The position numbers and the translations under genes are program-made. Below, in pieces: positions 43,826-52,164 of a stretch of 64,000 nucleotides of DNA. How positions within the stretch are numbered: position 1 is the first letter of the stretch; each line of letters opens with the position of its first letter. Location: assembly GCA_958295835.1 (NCBI GenBank), contig OY282378.1, positions 5,605,694 to 5,669,693 on the forward strand. The letters run 5' to 3'. The notes under the pieces are model-generated. The model did not search any database. It saw only the letters and a list, made by a program, of their open reading frames with translations, and was not told the DNA's origin. Origin of the DNA: an uncultured Gammaproteobacteria bacterium (GTDB taxonomy: Bacteria; Pseudomonadota; Gammaproteobacteria; HK1).

Positions 43826-45076
43826 TCAGGGGTAGATCTTGATCGGGTTCTTGCCGATCTCGAAGCTCTCAGGATCGGCATCGACGAACTTGTAGGCCGC
43901 GAACTTGAAGCCCGCGCAGTCACCGTGCTCGTTGCAGGTGACCTCGCCGCCCATGCCGTCGAAGCCCTTGGTGGCGAACAGCGTATCGCGAAGCGCCTGA
44001 CGCCCGATGTAGGTGTTGCCGGCGTCGTCCTTCACCGCCACCTTCTCGATCCCCATCAGCGTCACCGCCATGCCGTCGTACGCGTTCTGGTGGAACGCCT
44101 GGATCGGGGCCTCGCCGTACTTCTCCTTGTACTTCTTCACCAGCTCGGGGTAGCGGTTGCCCATCGCGTCCGGCGAGGTGTCCGGGTTGGTGAACACGAA
44201 GTCCACCGCGCTGTCGCCCGCCGCCTCCAGGAACCCCGGCGCCATCAGCGCGCTGCCGCCGATCGGGGTGGTGTCTTCGAGCCCCTTGATCTCCCCGAAC
44301 TGGCGCACGATCTGGGCCGCGGCGGCCACGAAGATCGGGAAGTAGACCGCGCAGGGCTTGGTGGTGGCGATGCGGGTCAGCACCGGGCGCATGTCGACGT
44401 CGGTCGGCGCCACCGCCTCGGCCGCGGTCACCGTGCCGCCCAGCTCCTTGAAGCGATTCTCGGCCACGCGCACCAATTGCTCGGCGTAGGGGCTGCCGTC
44501 GTGGATGGTGGCGAGGCTCTTGCACTCCATCCGGTTCCAGAAGTACTCGGCGTCCGCGGCGCCGGCCGCGAGGTCGTTGTAGATGGTGCGCATGTAGCCG
44601 TGCAGGCCCTCGGGACGGTCCGCCGCGGTCAGCGACGGTGCGGTGGTCGAGGTGGCCACGCTGGGGATCCCCGCCTTCCAGAGGATCGGGCCGCCGGGGG
44701 TGCCGGCGCTGGAGCAGTCGGGACCGACCACGACGACGATGTTGCGGTTCGAGGCGAGCTTGGTGGCCGCGGTCTGCCCGCCCTCGGCGTTGCACTGGCT
44801 GTCCTCGGCGTAGAACTTGATCGGATGCCCGGCCACCATGTTCCCGTGGTCGTCCATGGCGATCTCCGCGCCGCGTTTCTGGTCCAGCCCCAGGTTGACG
44901 TCCGGCCCGGACAGGGTCCAATAGCCGCCGATGTGGATCGGCGCCCCCTTCGGAATCTTGACCACGCCGAGCGGGTCGGTGACGGGTCCCACCGTCTCGG
45001 CGGAAACGCCGGACATGGCGCCGATCGCGACGCCGGCGACCACGGCGAGGGCCTTCATGACGAGCTTCGTTTTCAT
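43826..45076 (-). CDS. livK: Periplasmic substrate-binding protein of the Liv transporter
   Basis: 416 residues. Signal peptide of about 26 residues (MKTKLVMKALAVVAGVAIGAMSGVSA), then a type I periplasmic fold (IGGYWTLSGPDVNLGLDQKRGAEIAMDD, NIVVVVGPDCSSAG). Start at 45076 follows GAGGAGGAAGAG. Substrate not proven; the operon context (enolase-superfamily enzyme) points to an amino acid or betaine derivative. Confidence 0.92.
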   Translation of the reverse strand: MKTKLVMKALAVVAGVAIGAMSGVSAETVGPVTDPLGVVKIPKGAPIHIGGYWTLSGPDVNLGLDQKRGAEIAMDDHGNMVAGHPIKFYAEDSQCNAEGGQTAATKLASNRNIVVVVGPDCSSAGTPGGPILWKAGIPSVATSTTAPSLTAADRPEGLHGYMRTIYNDLAAGAADAEYFWNRMECKSLATIHDGSPYAEQLVRVAENRFKELGGTVTAAEAVAPTDVDMRPVLTRIATTKPCAVYFPIFVAAAAQIVRQFGEIKGLEDTTPIGGSALMAPGFLEAAGDSAVDFVFTNPDTSPDAMGNRYPELVKKYKEKYGEAPIQAFHQNAYDGMAVTLMGIEKVAVKDDAGNTYIGRQALRDTLFATKGFDGMGGEVTCNEHGDCAGFKFAAYKFVDADPESFEIGKNPIKIYP

Positions 45077-45171
45077 GCGCTCTTCCTCCTCAAGGCTTGC
45101 CTTGTCTATCGAGATGCTCTCGGGCTCGATCCGGTTCCCACGAGCCGCATGGACTCCCACGTTCCACGACC

Positions 45172-45188
45172 AGGGTTCGGCGAACCCT
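45172..45188. promoter_or_regulatory. 17-bp palindrome, possible operator of livK
   Basis: AGGGTTCGGCGAACCCT, perfect 8-bp arms around one base, 84 bp upstream of livK. The size suits a dimeric regulator site better than a terminator. Confidence 0.4.
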
Positions 45189-45331
45189 GAGCCGGGCCGA
45201 TTGTGTGGTCCGCTCCCTGGCCTTGTCCAGTGCGCGCACGACGTTTCACGGACGCTCCCTCCAGCCCGGGAACGCCCGTGGGACCGCCATGACTCGACGT
45301 TTTCGCCGGAAGCATGAGGGATCGCGGGCAC

Positions 45332-45360
45332 GGCCGGCCTGCGGGATGCAAGGGCCGGCC
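45332..45360. terminator. GGCCGGCC inverted repeat downstream of the enolase-family gene
   Basis: GGCCGGCC at 45332-45339 and 45353-45360 with a 13-base loop, 35 bp after the stop of the leftward gene. It could attenuate transcription into livK; there is no T tract. Confidence 0.35.
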
Positions 45361-45394
45361 GCCGCTTCTGCAACCCGGCCCCTCAAGGCCGCTC

Positions 45395-46498
45395 TCAACC
45401 GAAGACCAGCATCGGCTCTCCCAGGACCTCGGGGCGCGGGACCACCCCGAGGCCGGGCCCGGCCGGCGCCGCCATGCGCCCGCGCGTCCGTTGCGGGGCG
45501 CCGGCGGCGATGCTCACGGTCACGTAGCTGTTGAAGTCGGTGGCGGTGAACAGGAATTCGGGCGGGGTGCTGTGCGCGAGATGGGCGATCGCCGCGGTGA
45601 CGACGTCGCCGCCCCAGGTGTCCTCCAGGGTCATGGCGATGCCGAGGGTGAGGCAGAGGTCGCGGGCCTGCCGCGCCCGGGACAGGCCGCCGAACTTCCC
45701 GATCTTGATGTTGACCACGTCCATGGCCAGGTCCGCGTGCCCGCGCAGCAGCGTGTCGATGCCGTCGATGGACTCGTCCAGCACGAAGGGACGATCGGTG
45801 TGGCGGCGGACCGACAGGCATTCCTCGTAGCTCGCGCAGGGCTGCTCGATGTACACGTCCACGTCGCGCACCGCCGCAGCCACCCGCATCGCCTCGTGGC
45901 GCAGCCATCCGGTGTTGGCGTCCGCGATCAGCTTGTCGCCCCGGCCGAGCACCGTCGCCGCGGCGTGTATCCGCTCGACGTCGGTGTCGGGATCGCCGCC
46001 GACCTTGAGCTGGAAGCGGCGGTAGCCCTCCTCGCGATACCTCGTGACGCTCGCGGCCATCGCCTCGGGCGTCTCCTGCGAGATGGCGCGGTAGAGCACG
46101 AAGTCGTCGCCGTAGCGCCCGCCGAGCAGCTCGCACACCGGCATTCCCGCAACTTGGCCGAGCACGTCCCAGGCGGCCATGTCGATCGCGCTCTTGACGT
46201 AGGGATGGCCCTTGAGCGCCGCGTCCATGGTCCGGTTGAGCCGCTCGATCTGGGTAGGATCTTCGCCGATCAGTTGCGGCGCCAGCTCCTCCAGCCCGGC
46301 GCGCACGCCGCGCGCGTAGGAAGGCAGGTACACCGGCCCGAGCGGACAGACCTCGCCGTGGCCGCTGACCCCTTCGTCGGTGTCGATGCGCACCACCGTG
46401 CTGTCGAAGACCGCCACAGACTTGCCGCCGGACCACTTGTAGCTGCCCTCGTGCAGCGGAAGGTCCACCTGGAACACCGAGATCCGCGTGATCTTCAT
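45395..46498 (-). CDS. Enolase-superfamily enzyme, likely cis-3-hydroxy-L-proline dehydratase or related epimerase
   Basis: 367 residues of the mandelate racemase/muconate lactonising group. Barrel residues are in place: K165 (FQLKVGG), metal ligands D193 (IADAN), E218 (YIEQP) and D241/E242 (VLDES), and K265 (NIKIGK). The N-terminal loop GSYKWSGGKSV resembles cis-3-hydroxyproline dehydratases and hydroxyproline-betaine 2-epimerases. It heads the liv operon, which would import its substrate. Precise activity (dehydration or epimerisation) is an inference. Confidence 0.8.
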   Translation of the reverse strand: MKITRISVFQVDLPLHEGSYKWSGGKSVAVFDSTVVRIDTDEGVSGHGEVCPLGPVYLPSYARGVRAGLEELAPQLIGEDPTQIERLNRTMDAALKGHPYVKSAIDMAAWDVLGQVAGMPVCELLGGRYGDDFVLYRAISQETPEAMAASVTRYREEGYRRFQLKVGGDPDTDVERIHAAATVLGRGDKLIADANTGWLRHEAMRVAAAVRDVDVYIEQPCASYEECLSVRRHTDRPFVLDESIDGIDTLLRGHADLAMDVVNIKIGKFGGLSRARQARDLCLTLGIAMTLEDTWGGDVVTAAIAHLAHSTPPEFLFTATDFNSYVTVSIAAGAPQRTRGRMAAPAGPGLGVVPRPEVLGEPMLVFG

Positions 46499-46718
46499 CC
46501 ATCGCTCCTTTCAGTTACGACCGCCGCTTCGTGGTGGCGACCGCCACCCGCCGCTTCACCGGATTGGGAGCACGCAACCGGCGTCGAAAAAGTGGCCCCG
46601 ATCCGCGTGATCTTCATCCGTCGCCCCCTTCGATTCCGACAACCGGTTCGCCGTGGCGATGGCCGCCCGCCGCTTCACCGGATTCGGAGCCCGCAACCGG
46701 GGTCGAAAGAATGGCCCT
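46481..46718. repeat. 119-bp tandem duplication covering the 5' end of the enolase-family gene
   Basis: Copies at 46481-46599 and 46600-46718. Each carries the start codon and first codons MKITRI. The extra copy upstream now encodes a 40-residue mini-ORF that ends in an ATGA overlap with the real start at 46498. Confidence 0.88.
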
Positions 46719-46749
46719 GCCGCTCGATGGATGAATGACCCGCCCGGGA

Positions 46750-48729
46750 TCATGAAGGTTCGAGAGGCCAGATCCGGCCTTGCCCGATTTCAGGATTCCT
46801 GACGTTCCGGAACCGCGGCGGGATGCAGTTGATGAACGGCAGATGGCGCACCGCCTTGCCCTGGCCCGGACCGCCGATCGTTCGCGCCATCGACCTCGGC
46901 AGGGGAAACCGCGGGTCCAGCATCCACAGGGTGCAGCTTTCGTCCGGCCCTCTGATGCCGCGTCCGATGCCCTGGGCCAGCTTTCGGCGAGCCGCCGCGC
47001 TCCGGTCCCCCATGACCAGCCCTTCGACCGCGCCTTGGGCCAACCCCAGTCGCGACAGGAAGCTTCGTTTCGCTTCGTCCTCCACGGTGGGCGGCGGGAA
47101 AGGAATGCGCGGGATGACGAGGTGGTCGACCATTCCCGGCAAGCTGACCCCGGCCCATGCCGCGGGAGTCAGAAGCACGCTGTCCGGCGCCGTCCGGAAA
47201 GCGTCGAGGTAGCCGTACAGGCGGGCGCCTCGTTCGTGGACGATGGCGGCTTCCACCCTCGACCCGAGCTCTTCGGCCAGGGCGTAGCTGGTGCACAGGA
47301 CGAGGACCCGCCCGCTCTTCCTCGCCTCCTCGACCGCGCTCGCGACGTAGCGGAGATGCGCCGGGTCCGCTTCGGCGGAATCATCCTCCCCCCTTTTGAA
47401 CGGGCCGGGCGCCGAGCGGTCGGCGAACCGGAACCGCATCCGGCCGTACCGCCGGGGCTGGAGGTCGTTCCATCCCGCGTAGTTGATCCTTGCCGGCGTC
47501 TTCATTCCCGGCGCGATGCCGAACGCGCGGAGCAGATCGTTGGGATGCGGGCTCGCGGAAGGCGCGGCGAGCGTCGCGCTCACGAAGAACGCCGCCTCCG
47601 CCTTCTCGAAGACGTGCCCGAGAAGCCGGACCGGCTCCCGGTGGACGACGGCGAGGGCAGGCGTCGCGCCGGCCGCAACCGCGGCGACGGCCCTTCCGCT
47701 CTCCGCGCTCTCCAGGAAATATCCAAGCCGCGCCCGAAGGAGCTTCGCCTCCCCGGCGACGTCGTCATCCGGGAAACCGGCCGCCCCCAGCGCATCGCGC
47801 ACCTCTCCCACGAGCTCGACGATCCTGGGCCTGGAGGCGCAGTGTGCGAGAAGCCTGTGGTCCCGGGCGGTCTCCTCCGCGCATCGCCGCGCCAGCTCCC
47901 GGCAGGCGTCGCCCGCGCCCGCGCCGGCCGCCTCGACCACGTCCGCGACCAGGCCGAGGCCGATGCGCTCATCCGCCAGGCTCCTCGCGACCTCCGGCAG
48001 CATGTCCGCCTCGTCGAAAACGACGGTCGAGACGACGTCCCCGGTGCCCAGCACCCCGCCGCGGTAACGGCAGTCCGTCAGGGCCAGCGCGTGGTTGGTG
48101 AGCACCAGATCCGCTTCCGCGGCCGCCTGCTTCCGGGCCATGAACGCGGCGGACGCCAACTTGCCGCTGCGCGGCGTCAGGCACAAGTCGTCCGTGGTGA
48201 AGCCCGCGGGGATGAACATCTGGTGGTCTTCCGCCTCGGCGAACGTTTCAAAACCGGCCATCTGCTCCAGCGAACGCAGATCGGGGCCGTCACGCCGGTC
48301 CCGGGACTCCCGTACCGCCCTGTCCACCCGATCGGGATCGATGAACTGGCGCCGGCCGACCCGCGGAGCGACGGTGAGGGCCGGATAGCCGAGCTTCTCC
48401 AGCGCCGCGTTCACCTTGGGGGCGTCGTCCTCGCGGATCTGGCGGGCCAGATGGTTGGTGAACGTCGACAGCACCGCCCGGTTCGACCGGACGCCCTGCT
48501 TCTTCTGCAGCGCCGCCAGCGCCATGAGCGGCGCGAGAAGCGCGATCGTCTTGCCCGTGCCCGTCGCCGCCTGGGTCAGGGTGACGAAGGCGCCCTCCCG
48601 CGGCGGCGCGTCCAGCGCCCCGGCGACGATGCGCGCGAGGCGGCGCTGCTCCTCGCAGAAGGCGGGCAAGGGTCCGCCCGCGGCCAGGATGCGTTCGACG
48701 ACACCTTCCACCGCACGGACGGCGGACAT
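46750..48729 (-). CDS. csf4: DinG-family helicase of a type IV CRISPR system (Csf4/CasDinG)
   Basis: 659 residues; XPD/DinG-like superfamily 2 helicase presumed to act on target DNA with the Csf complex. Walker A TQAATGTGKT with K60, Walker B VVFDEADML at 239-242, and motif VI RKLAQGIGRGIRG near the end. The stretch between motifs I and II where canonical DinG holds four Fe-S cysteines has only C183 and C220, as reported for CRISPR-linked DinG proteins. No HNH or exonuclease domain is fused to it. Last gene of the operon, 3 bp after the Csf1-like gene. Confidence 0.9.
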   Translation of the reverse strand: MSAVRAVEGVVERILAAGGPLPAFCEEQRRLARIVAGALDAPPREGAFVTLTQAATGTGKTIALLAPLMALAALQKKQGVRSNRAVLSTFTNHLARQIREDDAPKVNAALEKLGYPALTVAPRVGRRQFIDPDRVDRAVRESRDRRDGPDLRSLEQMAGFETFAEAEDHQMFIPAGFTTDDLCLTPRSGKLASAAFMARKQAAAEADLVLTNHALALTDCRYRGGVLGTGDVVSTVVFDEADMLPEVARSLADERIGLGLVADVVEAAGAGAGDACRELARRCAEETARDHRLLAHCASRPRIVELVGEVRDALGAAGFPDDDVAGEAKLLRARLGYFLESAESGRAVAAVAAGATPALAVVHREPVRLLGHVFEKAEAAFFVSATLAAPSASPHPNDLLRAFGIAPGMKTPARINYAGWNDLQPRRYGRMRFRFADRSAPGPFKRGEDDSAEADPAHLRYVASAVEEARKSGRVLVLCTSYALAEELGSRVEAAIVHERGARLYGYLDAFRTAPDSVLLTPAAWAGVSLPGMVDHLVIPRIPFPPPTVEDEAKRSFLSRLGLAQGAVEGLVMGDRSAAARRKLAQGIGRGIRGPDESCTLWMLDPRFPLPRSMARTIGGPGQGKAVRHLPFINCIPPRFRNVRNPEIGQGRIWPLEPS

Positions 48730-48732
48730 GCA

Positions 48733-49590
48733 TCAATCCTCGCGCCGGTCGGTCAACGCCCGGATCTCGAGGTCGGTGGCCGGCAGGAGGAGGTCATGCA
48801 GCTCTCCCGCGTCCCGCCGCCACCGCTCGGCCAGCCGCATGAGCTCGACGTCGACCGGCGGCGTGTCGGCCGTCAGTGCCCGGCTCCGGCACAGCCCCCT
48901 GAACAGGAAAAGGTCCTTCCGTTCCGGGCGGACGTCGGCTAAGACGCTTTGCAACCGGCGGTACCGCTCGGTGTCCACGTAATCGATCCGATCCGGATGG
49001 CAGACGGCGAAGCGCCGGCGCCCGCTGAACGCGAGGCGGGACGGCGAGAAGGCGGATTTTCCGGCGACCGCGATGATGACGTACCCCTCCGGCGGGTCGG
49101 CGACGAGCCGCCGGATCAACGCGCCGAGACCGTCCTGGTGCATCCATCTCTGTTCGACGAAGCCGGTGCTCCAGCGGACGTTGCCGATGGTGAACGGCCT
49201 GTCGTCCCCCCGCGCCACGACGACGGTGCCTTCCGCAGGCCGCCTCTCCTCGGGACACGGCTTCGCCGGACCTTTCTTCCGCCACGTGCCGCGGGCCTTT
49301 TCCAATGCCGTTTTCTCGCCGTCGGTCGCGTCGCCGATCTCGCCCGAAATCACCTCGTCCACGATGCGGTACTGCGCCAGGGGCGCAAGCTTCTTCTCCC
49401 GTTCCGGCGCCCGCGCCTGCCGCGCCTGCTGCAACGTCTTGAGGGCGTACTCCTCCATGGGCATGCCGTAGGGGTAGGCTTTGTTGAACACCGCGCCGGC
49501 GGCTTCCCAAGGGTCTTCCTCCGTGCCGGCGATCAGGTGTTTCGCGGCGTTCTCCGCGAAGAACGCAACGGGGTCGAACGTCACGTCCAT
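48733..49590 (-). CDS. csf1: Csf1-like large subunit (type IV)
   Basis: 285 residues between csf3 and csf4. No family is certain from sequence alone. The C-terminal half, YVIIAVAGKSAFSPSRLAFSG followed by IDYVDTERYRRLQSVL, parallels the Csf1 block in which a strand, a serine/lysine loop and LVFRAP-like strand precede a helix; the position in the operon also fits. It lacks the N-terminal CxxC zinc pair I associate with Csf1, so it is either a divergent Csf1 or a replacement large subunit. The ATG overlaps the csf3 stop by 10 bases. Confidence 0.55.
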   Translation of the reverse strand: MDVTFDPVAFFAENAAKHLIAGTEEDPWEAAGAVFNKAYPYGMPMEEYALKTLQQARQARAPEREKKLAPLAQYRIVDEVISGEIGDATDGEKTALEKARGTWRKKGPAKPCPEERRPAEGTVVVARGDDRPFTIGNVRWSTGFVEQRWMHQDGLGALIRRLVADPPEGYVIIAVAGKSAFSPSRLAFSGRRRFAVCHPDRIDYVDTERYRRLQSVLADVRPERKDLFLFRGLCRSRALTADTPPVDVELMRLAERWRRDAGELHDLLLPATDLEIRALTDRRED

Positions 49591-50264
49591 GGCAGGACGG
49601 CAGGGATCGGCGGGTTGGCGGGATCGTAGTAGGGCTGGCGGACGCGCTCGACGGCGATCACTTCATCCAGCGGATCGCCTCCCAGTCGCCGGAACGTCTC
49701 GATCGGCAGGGGCCGCCGGGGCGTCACCCGATCCGTTGCGAAATCGGGATCGTCCGGCCCGCTGACCAGGCCCCAGGTGTTCGGATCGGCATCCACCGGC
49801 TCCAACACCAGCGATTCCGGGTCGATCATGCCCCAGCCGGACTGGCGGCGCTTGCCGATGCCGATGACCGGATACAGCAGTTCCCGGACCTCGTCGATCC
49901 GCCCCGTGCCCAACCAGGCGCCGCCTTCGCACACCCGCGCCTCATACCGGTTCAGGAGGTTCTTCGCCCAGGGACGATCCGCGCGGCGGCGCCCTCTCGA
50001 CACCCGGTCCGGATCGATGTCGTAGAAGGCCGACCGGCTCTTCCGGACGACCGGCACCGTCCGGGCGACACCGGTGTCGTCCAGGAGGATGAGGGACGAT
50101 CCGTGAAAGACGCCGTCCGTACCGGCCAGCGGCGTCATCCGGATCGCCGTTTCGAGCGCGCCGACGCCCCGTGCGATCTCGCCGCCCAGCACGGCATCGA
50201 GCGTGCAGGCGCCGCGCAGGATCGGCATGGTGGCGAAACGGAACGTGACGATGAAGGGCTGCAT
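49581..50264 (-). CDS. csf3: Type IV CRISPR protein Csf3 (Cas5 group)
   Basis: 227 residues; RAMP subunit expected to cap the crRNA 5' handle. The opening IVTFRFATMPILRGACTLDAVLGG, then GVFHGSSLIL, and the late glycine-rich loop GIGKRRQSGWGMI fit Csf3. It is the first gene after the CRISPR array, 67 bp past the last repeat, with CGGAG upstream of the ATG. Confidence 0.8.
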   Translation of the reverse strand: MQPFIVTFRFATMPILRGACTLDAVLGGEIARGVGALETAIRMTPLAGTDGVFHGSSLILLDDTGVARTVPVVRKSRSAFYDIDPDRVSRGRRRADRPWAKNLLNRYEARVCEGGAWLGTGRIDEVRELLYPVIGIGKRRQSGWGMIDPESLVLEPVDADPNTWGLVSGPDDPDFATDRVTPRRPLPIETFRRLGGDPLDEVIAVERVRQPYYDPANPPIPAVLPWT

Positions 50265-50331
50265 GTCTCCGACGTCTCCGTTGTGCGCACGGATGGATAC
50301 CGGGTCCGGCGTCAGCGCCGTGCCTTCAAGT

Positions 50332-50565
50332 TCTTCCGCCGCCCCTCGAACTCAGGGGCACCAAGACACATGAAATGACCACGCGCCACATCCTCCTGTT
50401 TCCGCCGCCCCTCGAACTCAGGGGCACCAAGACCTCGGCCGGCACGACCACACTGACGCTCACGTTTCCGCCGCCCCTCGAACTCAGGGGCACCAAGACG
50501 GGCGACGTAATCGTGACGAGGCACTTCCGGTTTCCGCCGCCCCTCGAACTCAGGGGCACCAAGAC
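50332..50565 (-). CRISPR. CRISPR array: four 36-bp repeats, three 30-bp spacers
   Basis: Repeats start at 50332, 50398, 50464 and 50530 with a constant 66-bp period; spacers are 50368-50397, 50434-50463 and 50500-50529. Read on the minus strand the repeat starts GTCTTGGTGCCCC, has a 6-bp stem GCCCCT/AGGGGC around a 7-base loop, and ends GGCGGAAAC. The repeat at 50332 is degenerate at its minus-strand 3' end, marking the distal end and so minus-strand transcription, the same way as the cas genes. The first base of the array is the last base of the HNH stop codon, leaving no leader. Confidence 0.97.
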
Positions 50566-51119
50566 TACTCCACGTCAACCCCATGATCTGACTCACGAAA
50601 ATACTCTCCGGAGCCGGAATTTCCAATGTCCGCGCCATGCAAACGCGGCCAGTGGAGGCGGTTTTTCGGGAGACGGAGGCTCGTGCCTTCCAGCGCGCGA
50701 TACCACGGTGGAACGGCGACCACCGTGTAGCCGCGGCCGATGACGAGCAGGCCGGCGTCGAACAACTTGTGCAGATCCGCCCGCAACAGGATGCCCGCGC
50801 CGGCATCGTTTTCGGATCGCCAGTCGGCCACGTGCGCCGCCTCCAGGGCCGGCTCCGCGTCGCATCCGGTGATGGCGCAACGGCCTTCGTAGGCGAGAAG
50901 CAGCGCCTGGCGAAACGCATCCTGCCTCGGCCTTCGCTCGTGCCCGGTCTTCTTCGCCTCGGCGACCGGGGTGTTGACGTCCTCCCCCTGGGCTTCCAGC
51001 CAGCGCGCCACGTCGAAAGGCCGTTCCGGGCCGGCGTAGCCGTACTTGCGGAGGGAGGCGGCGATCGATCCCGCGTTCTCCGTGGCGACGACGTCACTGA
51101 GACGTTTCAGCGGGGTCAT
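50565..51119 (-). CDS. Free-standing HNH endonuclease in the type IV operon
   Basis: 184 residues. HNH_2-type core: RCAITGCDAEPALEAAHV with first histidine H96, N104 in the loop, and LLRADLHKLFDAGL with H117; C81 and C86 may bind a structural zinc. About 60 N-terminal residues (SIAASLRKYGYAGPERPF) precede it. Its ATG overlaps the csf2 coding end by 26 bases and its stop abuts the array, so it belongs to the operon. Known type IV-A systems lack a dedicated nuclease, which makes this a candidate cleavage subunit. It could also be a passenger restriction-type nuclease. Confidence 0.88.
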   Translation of the reverse strand: MTPLKRLSDVVATENAGSIAASLRKYGYAGPERPFDVARWLEAQGEDVNTPVAEAKKTGHERRPRQDAFRQALLLAYEGRCAITGCDAEPALEAAHVADWRSENDAGAGILLRADLHKLFDAGLLVIGRGYTVVAVPPWYRALEGTSLRLPKNRLHWPRLHGADIGNSGSGEYFRESDHGVDVE

Positions 51120-52152
51120 TCCAGGCTTTCAGCCATTCTTCGGGCCTGCCGCTCAGGCTCAGGCTGCTTTCGTCTTCGTCCCATCGATCCGGATCGATGG
51201 TCACGGCGCCCACCGGATGCGCGGAGGCCCCCTGGATCCGCTTGACCTGGTACTCCACGCAGACCTGCCCGCAGCCGTGCGCCCGGTGGGCGCCGAATCG
51301 AGGGTCCTCCGCGAACCGCGCCAGACCCGCCATGAAGATGGCCAACTGGCGTTGCGACACGTTCTTGAGGAACATCCGGTGGTTCAGCACCGTGCCGGAC
51401 GGGATCGCCTCGTAGCCCGGAAGCGGAAGCAGCAGCGAGACGTCGCTCCCGATGATTCCCGATTGCTCGCCCCTGGCCTTCCGGACCGCCTGTTCCGCCT
51501 CCTCCAGGCTCCGCTCGAGCTCCGCGGTGTCCTCCGCCCTGCCCGCTTTCTTTTTCTGTGCGGTTTGTCGTTTGATGTTCCTGACTTCCGCCTCCTTCCG
51601 GCTGCGGGTGCGGTTGGCCTCCAATCCCTTCAGGACCCTGTCGATTTCGTCCGCGTCCAGGACTTCGAGAAGGACGGGATCCATCGTCGCATCCCTGCGG
51701 ACCCCCTTGAGGACGATCGGTTCGATCTGCTCGGGGGGAATGGCGGCGCCGACGTCGAGGCGGCTGTGGATCCAGCCGATTCGGGAGCTTCCCGCGCCGA
51801 ACAGGGCCATGAACGGCTCGGCTTCGAGGAATTCGGCCCGCTCCCGCAAACCGACGCGTTCCTCGTCCGAGCTGCCCTTCACCCCGCCGACCTTCAATTC
51901 GAGATAACGTTCGTAGTCGACCGGTTCCTTTCGAGCCGCTTCGCGTTCCAGGTAAACGTCCGCGCAGGCGTGGCGGAGCTTCCCTCGAATGGTGCTGCCG
52001 GAGACGAACACGGTGGACATCGGCCCGGAAGCGGTCGGAATCGTCATCTTCGGGAGCTTCGATCTTCTGTCTTTCCGATCCTGGTGGTCCGGCGGGGAAT
52101 AGGCGAGTGGCTGTCGCGTGGTGATCGTGCCCGTGAACAGGTAGGTCTCCAT
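51094..52152 (-). CDS. csf2: Type IV CRISPR protein Csf2 (Cas7)
   Basis: 352 residues; backbone subunit of the crRNA complex. N-terminal RAMP strand YLFTGTITTRQPLAY, the glycine-rich VFVSGSTIRGKLRHA, and late GLARFAEDPRFGAHRAHGCG are the Csf2 landmarks. A charged helical insert lies at about 190-245 (RKEAEVRNIKRQTAQKKK). 12 bp after the cas6 gene; overlaps hnh at its end. Confidence 0.9.
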   Translation of the reverse strand: METYLFTGTITTRQPLAYSPPDHQDRKDRRSKLPKMTIPTASGPMSTVFVSGSTIRGKLRHACADVYLEREAARKEPVDYERYLELKVGGVKGSSDEERVGLRERAEFLEAEPFMALFGAGSSRIGWIHSRLDVGAAIPPEQIEPIVLKGVRRDATMDPVLLEVLDADEIDRVLKGLEANRTRSRKEAEVRNIKRQTAQKKKAGRAEDTAELERSLEEAEQAVRKARGEQSGIIGSDVSLLLPLPGYEAIPSGTVLNHRMFLKNVSQRQLAIFMAGLARFAEDPRFGAHRAHGCGQVCVEYQVKRIQGASAHPVGAVTIDPDRWDEDESSLSLSGRPEEWLKAWNDPAETSQ

Positions 52153-52164
52153 CGGCGGCGGCCC

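Larger units (their letters stand above)
45077..45394. other. Intergenic region before livK
   Basis: 318 bp between the enolase-superfamily gene and livK, both leftward. It holds two palindromes listed separately and no gene. Confidence 0.5.

Noticed and set aside
46780..48942. Open frame of 720 codons on the plus strand
   Set aside because: Antisense to dinG/csf4, which has complete helicase motifs.
50326..50562. Minus-strand ORF of repeated LVPLSSRGGG units
   Set aside because: It is the CRISPR array read as protein; the 66-bp period is a multiple of three and keeps the frame open.
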